A DNA stretch of 64,000 nucleotides from Coriaria nepalensis (taxonomy: Eukaryota; Streptophyta; Magnoliopsida; Cucurbitales; Coriariaceae): NCBI GenBank assembly GCA_027186245.1, contig CP114498.1, positions 9,107,001 through 9,171,000 on the forward strand, written 5' to 3'. Of the stretch, positions 58,071-64,000 are shown in pieces (the stretch's first letter is position 1; each line of letters begins with the position of its first letter). A program made the translations under genes and the position numbers. The notes under the pieces were generated by a model. It was not told the origin of the DNA. It saw nothing but the letters and a program-made list of their open reading frames with translations, and searched no databases.

Positions 58071-60739
58071 ATGGCGACGTTTGTAGAACCAGCAAACATG
58101 ACAAGAATCATAGAGGTATGCCGGGAAATACCCGGAAGTGTAAAATCAAATGGTTTTTTGTGGAAAAAGGATATTGGCGAGACGGTGTCGTATCCGTTGT
58201 CAATGCTTCAATTGCAGCTTGCTCTCATCTTTGTCACTACCCAACTTGTTTACTTTCTTCTCAAATGTTGTGGACTACGAAATGTCCTGGCTTCCCAAAT
58301 GATTGTATGTATATATATATATATATGAATGCGTATGAATGTTTATGAATTAAGGTTTTACGTGTTTCACATGGTGATCATCATTTCATGTATTGGAATT
58401 GCAGGCAGGCATTATACTTGGACCTTCAGTTCTTGGAAAAATGATGTCAAATTACGACACCTATATGTTCCCTTACTCGAGCCAACAAGTACTTGCCGTC
58501 CTAAATACGTTCGGCTATGTCCTTTTCTGCTTCATGATAGGAATCAAAATGAATCCCGGAATTGTACTAGCATGTGGAAGGAAAGCCCTATACACGAGTC
58601 TCCCGTCCGTAGTCGTTCCCTTCGTCGTAAGCCTCGTATCACAAAGGTTTCTAGCAAGTTACTTCGACGTAAATGGATTAGACAACTTAGAACTCATCTT
58701 CACTGCAACGATTTATTCCATGTCAACTTTTCCGGTCATTTCTCTTCTTATAAGCGACCTTAAACTCATCAGCACCGACCTCGGCCGATTAGCGTTGTCC
58801 TCGGCTTTAGTCACAGACAGTATAGGTGCGGCATTGTCCATTTGCAATATGGTCTTTTCTGTTGCAATGGAAAGTGGCTTCAAGCATGCATCAAAAGACT
58901 TAGGTTTAAACATTGGAGTACTTGTGGGTGTTCTATTTGTTGCTCGGCCGTTTATGTTTTGGATCATCAGAAGAACACCTGAAGGCAAGCCTGTGAAGAA
59001 TGTTTACATCTTTGCAATATTTCTTATTGCTATGGGTAGTGGTTTGATAACTCATATGTCTAAGGCGAGTATGACTTTTGGGCCGTTTCTTATGGGCCTG
59101 GCTATGCCTAATGGGCCTCCTCTAGGCTCTACTTTGGTGAACAAGTTTGATTTCTTTGGTCGGAAGATTCTGTTGCCTTCATTTGTGACAACATGTGTGA
59201 TGAGGGCTAACATACATGACATCAAGTTTAAGACCAAACTATCAAAGGCTCATGCCATTACTGTTGTCATTATCATCTTCACCAAATTCATGGCCGCTTT
59301 GATACCTTCACTTTGCTTCAAGTTGCCGGGTAGTGATGCTTCGGCTCTTGCTCTTCTCATGAGCGCTAAAGGGGTTGTAGAGTTGGCCTTGTTCAGCTTG
59401 CACCGAGACAAAGCGGTATGTAAATTGAAACTTTTTGAAATTTCAACTAGCCTTTTTGTGGTAGGATGAGTTTCCGAAACGCTTGATAGCCCTTATCAAG
59501 GTTTTGGGTGTAGATTCGTATTAATGCCATTGTGCAAATATATAACTTAATCGTATAATATGTAATATGCAGAATTCTTCGTTCCAGGAGGGATTTTCAT
59601 TTGTGATCTTGGTCATTCTCTTCACAGCACTTGCAGTACCGATCTTAGTAAACCATCTATACGATCCTTTAAGAAAATATGCGAGCTATGAGCACAGAAA
59701 CGTAATACATTTGAAACCCAAGTCCGAGCTCAAAGTGCTCCTGATCGTTCATAATTCAGCAAACATATCATCACAACTGCGCTTGTTACAACTCCTAAGC
59801 CCATCAAAACAAACCCCAATCTCCCTCTACGTACTCCATCTCATTGAAATGGTGGGACGGGCCTTGCCCATATTCATCTCCCACCAAATCCAAACAATAA
59901 CCCACAGCTCTTACTCCGACCACGTCCTCACCACCTTCCGTAATTTCCAAAAGGACAGCCACCAAGGTGTAAATGTTCACGTCTTCACAGCAATTTCCCC
60001 ACATAAATACATGCATGACGATGTATGGACATTGGCACTAGACAAGTCCACACACTTTATAATATTCCCGTTTCACCGGAGATGTTCGATTGACGGGCTT
60101 ATCCTGTCAGACGACATGTTTACACGCAACTTAAACTGTACAGTCCTCAAGCAGGCCCCATGTTCAGTGGGGATATTTGTCAATCGGTTCATTCCGACTG
60201 GGAGAAACTTGAATTCCGTGGCATCTTCATCCTCCACATCGCAACAGTCATTATCGGGAAGTTCCATACAACGCGTTGCGGTTGTGTTCTTGGGAGGAAA
60301 TGATGATAGAGAGGCACTAGCTTTGGCTAAGCATATGGTGAAGGACTCTAGTAGCAATATACATTTAACCGTTCTATATTTTGTGGCTGGGGAGTATGAT
60401 ATTGAGCATATAGAATGGGATAAGATGGCAGATAGAGAAGCTATCAGGGAGATTAAGTACGAAAATGAGGACGTGAATATTGTTCAAGAGAATGTGAAAG
60501 GTGGACATGATACAGCTGCGAGATTGTTGGCTATCGCGAATGATTATGACCTTTTCCTCGTCGGGAGGAGACATAAGAAACAAGATACTCAACTCGATGG
60601 CCTTAATGAATGGAGTGAATTTCCCGAGCTGGGGCCTGTCGGGGATTTGCTTTGCTCCATGGATTTCCGTAGTGGAGCTTCTGTTCTTGTTGTGCACCAG
60701 CAAAACATGTCTGATAAAAATGCTGAGAAGATGGATTAG
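58071..60739 (+). CDS. Cation/H+ antiporter, CHX family (CPA2)
   Basis: A predicted K+ (cation)/H+ exchanger of an endomembrane or the plasma membrane. Three exons (58071-58304, 58405-59415, 59573-60739) join in frame to 803 residues, the normal CHX length. The N-terminal two-thirds carries about ten to twelve hydrophobic helices of the Na_H_Exchanger domain, with AGIILGPSVLGK, FCFMIGIKMNPG, STDLGRLALSSALVTDSIGA and FGPFLMGLAMPNGPPLGSTL. SALVTDS stands where many CHX proteins have SALVND. The hydrophilic C-terminal half contains SELKVLLIVHNSANI, QAPCSVGIFVNR, VAVVFLGGNDDREALALAKH and ELGPVGDLL, all family-typical. The clade is uncertain. A broken tandem copy follows. Confidence 0.93.
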
Positions 60740-61649
60740 TTAATTTCCTTCTACTTAAACCGTGCGTTTTTTAATTGTACGCATCACATTCTCGATGTCG
60801 GACGATATTATCTAAAGTTTTGTATGCGCTAAGATAAAAATAATTTACATGTCACGAAACCTTGCAAAAGAAAGTGTAATATGATTTCACTCCCTTATGT
60901 TCAATAATTAGATGCCAGACATCATCCCATTTTGAAGATTATTACTTCTTTGGATCCTTTTTCTGGCCCAATCTATATTTAATTATTACCACAAAAAGTT
61001 GAAAATTCCGAACTTTTTTCGTAATTTCTCCCAAACGGGTATTGTGGTGCAATCGAATGATAACATTAGAAGGTCAAAGTGATAAATTTCACTGCTTATG
61101 GTTCATTTTAGTATTAATCTATAGTTTAGGGTCCATTTTACAATTAAACTTAGACAACATCATTATTTAATAAAGAAAAAGGAAAACCCGTATGTCGTTG
61201 GCAAGAAACAAAGGTTGTTTCAGTTTGTAGTTGTATAACAACATCATCCCATATAGTGGTGGAGTTCTGAACTTAGCGTTAACTCTGTTCAAAAGATGGA
61301 GGGCATATGTGAAAAAAAGTAGAAAGTTCTAGTACTAGAACTCCTGCATACAAAAGGAAGAGGAGTGTAAAGTACATTTGTCTTCTTCTTCTAAGAAAAA
61401 AGGTAAACATAAATGGCGTTGCCACTGCCTTCAAACACGTCATACTTCCAGGTATGCGCTGATATACCTGCAAGGGTAAGTTCAGATGGCTTTCTGTCGA
61501 AGAAGAGTCTTCTCGAGGCGGTGTCGTATCCATTGCCGAGGCTTCAAATGCAGCTACTTCTCATATTCGTCACCGCCCAACTTGCTCACAATCTTCTCAA
61601 ATGTTGCGGAGTCCGAAATGTGCTCGTCTCTCAAATTATTGTATGTGTT

Positions 61650-61841
61650 TATATTGTTCAGAATATCATTCCACGTAAACTTAGAATTTAAGAAAGAGGG
61701 ATCACTCGATTCATTACTAAGAGATTTTGAGTACATAAACTCAGTATGCATAGGAATTTAAGTTCTTACATGTGTTCTCATGGTGATTTCATGTATTGAA
61801 ACAAAATTTGCAGGCAGGCATTGTACTTGGACCTACGATTC
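61650..61841 (+). repeat. Duplicated intron-exon junction, first copy
   Basis: About 190 bp (GTTCAGAATATCATT... through the acceptor and the first exon 2 codons) recurs at 62419-62606 with about 85-90% identity by eye. A partial third copy (GCATAGGAATTTAA and TGGTGATxTCATGTA blocks) lies at about 61981-62031. Confidence 0.75.
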
Positions 61842-62418
61842 ATATTTTTCATTTTTTCTCTAAATTTCAAATCACATTGATTAATATTTTTGTCACGCTG
61901 AAATTAACATGTGACAAACATCATCATATGTAACATCTAAACAAAATGTACACATATACACATATATATACATATATATACATAGGAATTTAATGTTTTT
62001 ACATTCATTCAAATGGTGATCTCATGTAGGGTGAACAGATCGTTACGAATCCAATCGAACCGCACTAAATTACACTTCGATGCAGTGCGATCATTTCATT
62101 CCCCCAAAAAAATGTGGTGTGGGGCCTAGCACCGCACCCATGCGGTGTGGTGTGGTGTGCGGCCCCACAATAAGAATTAAAAAAAAAGGAATATATGAAT
62201 TTCATATATTTTAATAGTACTATTTGATAATCTGTGATATTTTTAGTTATTTGGTTGTAAACTTTGATTATATAATCTGATAATTTTGTTTGAATTATTT
62301 TTTATTTTTTATATTTATGATTATATTTTAATAATTTTTTTACATAAGAGTTGAGATTGTGAATAATTGAAAATCTTTTAATGCACATGAAAACTCAATA
62401 TTGTACCTATCTATATCT

Positions 62419-62606
62419 ATAGTTCAGAATATCATTACACGTAAACTCAATATTTAAGAAAGAGGGATCACTTGATTCATTACTAATAGATTTTGAGTAC
62501 GTAAACACAATATGCATAGGAATTTAAGGTTTTGCATGTGTTTTCATGGTGATTTCATGTATTGGAAAAAAATTGCAGGCGGGCTTTGTACTTGGACCTT
62601 CAATTC
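62419..62606 (+). repeat. Duplicated intron-exon junction, second copy
   Basis: The partner of 61650-61841. This copy leads into the long exon 2. The 580 bp between the copies includes a GC-rich patch (62101-62166) with repeated GTGGTGTGGTG and a candidate inserted element. Confidence 0.75.
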
Positions 62607-64000
62607 TTGGCAAAATAGTATCACAGTCAACCTACAACACATACATGTTCCCTTACACAAGCCAAGAAGTAATTGGTGTTGTAACTACGCTAGGCTATCT
62701 GCTATACCTCTTCACGATAGGAGTCAAAATGAACCCTGGAATCATAACTGCATGTGGAAGAAAAATCCTATATATAACTATACCATGCGCAGTCGTTCCC
62801 ATATTCACAAGCTTTATGGCGCAAAAAATCGTATTAAAGTACTTACCCACCGAAAGGTTTGAACTCATCTTTATCACAGCGATGCATTCTCAGACAACCT
62901 TTCAGGTCGTTTCTATTCTTATAAGTGACCTTAAACTTCTCAGCACCGACCTCGGCCAATTAGCATTGTCGTCGGCATTAGTCACGGACAGTATAGGCAC
63001 CTCAATGAGTGGTTTTTTTTATGATCTTTGCTCTTGCAACAAAATATGGTTATACTCTGCAATGAAGATTTTGGTTTCCTTTTTGGGTTATTCGTGACTG
63101 TTTTTGTTGCACGGCCTTTTATGTTTTGGATTATTAGAACACCACAAGGGAAGGAAGTGAAGAATGTGTATGTCATGGCTGTCATGCTTATCGCTGCGGG
63201 GTGTGCCGCATTATGTCATTTCGTAATGATGAGTATGATGTTCGGAGTTTATGCATTCGTCCTGGCCGTGCCTAACAACCCTCCTTTGGACTCTACTTTG
63301 ATCAATAAGTTTGATTTCCTTATCTCCGAGGCTTTGGTGCCTCCATTTGTGACTACATGGGTGATGAGGGTTAGTCTTCAGGACATCAAATTTAAGAGCA
63401 ATCTATCAAAGGCCTACACAGTTATCATTGCTGTCATCATCTTCGCCAAATTTATTGCCTCTTTGATCCCTGCACTTTGCGTCAAGTTGCTATTGAATGA
63501 TGCTATGGCTCTCATTATGAGCGCCAAAGGTCTTGTACAGATTGCACCGAGATAGCGGAGTATGTATACTTTGAAATTGAAATTTGACCACTAATATCTA
63601 ATACCCAACTAGGGCTGTGTTTGGCCAAAACCAGAAGAAGAAGAAGAAAATGCTAGGGTTTTGTGAGTCTCAAACTAGCATTTGAGTTGCTTTTTAACTT
63701 ATTTTACTTCTGTAAGAAATTTTTTTTATGTACACTCAGTCTATTATAAATTGAGTGATCACAACTGTATATATAACTAATGTGTTATATGAAACTGATA
63801 TTTATAGTTATGATTAGTCGTCCTATAATAAATTGAGTTTATTCAAGAATTTCTCAATTTTGAAAGATATTCAATTTTATCTAGTTATACTTTTCAATGA
63901 CAAATTTATTTTTTTATTTTTTTGCAAGATGCTTCAATTCATGAGGAGGAATTTACATTTCTGATCCTAGTTACTCTCTTCACAGCACTTATAGTACCAA

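Larger units (their letters stand above)
61413..64000 (+). pseudogene. Tandem CHX copy, disrupted (continues beyond window)
   Basis: A paralogue of the preceding antiporter. Exon 1 (61413-61640) is intact: SDGFLSKKSLLEAVSYPLPR to RNVLVSQII. Exon 2 starts twice: a 28-base stub at 61814-61841 (AGIVLGPT) and a full start at 62579 (AGFVLGPSILGK). The interval contains repeated intron sequence and inserted DNA. Exon 2 is then frameshifted near the T8 run at 63012-63019, after LVTDSIG, and again near 63540, where a deletion turns VEL...LHRDKA into VQIAPR and stop (63553-63555). A start of exon 3 (ASIHEEEFTFLILVTLFTAL) lies at about 63931-64000. Spliced protein would be truncated within the transporter domain. 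The missing end lies outside the window. Confidence 0.8.

Noticed and set aside
1..64000. A biosynthetic gene cluster (UGT78 with DXS2 and others)
   Set aside because: The enzymes belong to unrelated pathways and are separated by conserved housekeeping and regulatory genes in an ancestral order.

Overview
This is a nuclear genomic window from a dicot flowering plant. The genes are multi-exon with GT-AG introns and plant-specific families, set in AT-rich intergenic DNA full of homopolymers, (TA)n runs and decayed LTR retrotransposons. A clade II (DXS2-type) DXS gene argues against Brassicaceae. I cannot name the species. I see no CRISPR array, operon, phage or prokaryotic system, and no tRNA or rRNA gene.

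Left third (1-21 kb): a broken Raf-like MAPKKK (103-1483); an intact R2R3-MYB of the MYB36 group (3716-5547); a decayed Ty1-copia 5' portion (about 6698-8420); a two-exon UGT78-type flavonoid glucosyltransferase on the minus strand (9346-10803); two PR-1/CAP secreted proteins tail to tail (12076-12603 plus, 13104-13667 minus); a 4.1 kb non-coding repeat-rich tract bounded by about 150 bp direct repeats (14006-18130); and a ten-exon DUF676 lipase-like gene (18455-20983).

Middle (21-42 kb): a 12-exon CIPK21-like calcium-signalling kinase on the minus strand with two apparent GC-AG introns (21648-23916); a nine-exon plastid DXS (27201-30279); a COL5-like CONSTANS-family gene (31292-32497); a PTI1-like receptor-like cytoplasmic kinase on the minus strand (34697-36110); a decayed copia RT/RNase H fragment (36813-37556); and a GLUTAMINE DUMPER gene on the minus strand (41487-42008).

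Right third (42-64 kb): the six-exon spliceosomal SmE gene on the minus strand (46175-47671); a transaldolase pseudogene (48135-49545); an ATL13-like RING-H2 ligase on the minus strand (50348-51721); a TOC90-like GTPase relic (54655-55500); an XBAT32-like RING relic (57060-57412); an intact CHX cation/H+ antiporter (58071-60739); and its broken tandem copy, which runs off the window (61413-64000).

For the multi-exon genes I rebuilt exons by hand from splice signals, and every intact model closes in frame. The genes do not form one pathway. What links them is gene order. From memory, Raf-like kinase, MYB36, PR-1, CIPK21, COL5, GDU and XBAT32 occur in the same order on Arabidopsis chromosome 5 (the At5g57610 to At5g57740 stretch). 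The lipase/PR-1/GDU trio recalls At4g25760-25780, and SmE/ATL13 recalls At4g30330-30400. The window therefore looks like an ancestral eudicot block with later insertions, tandem duplication and several genes caught in decay. I found no credible undescribed system; the most unusual observations are listed as findings.
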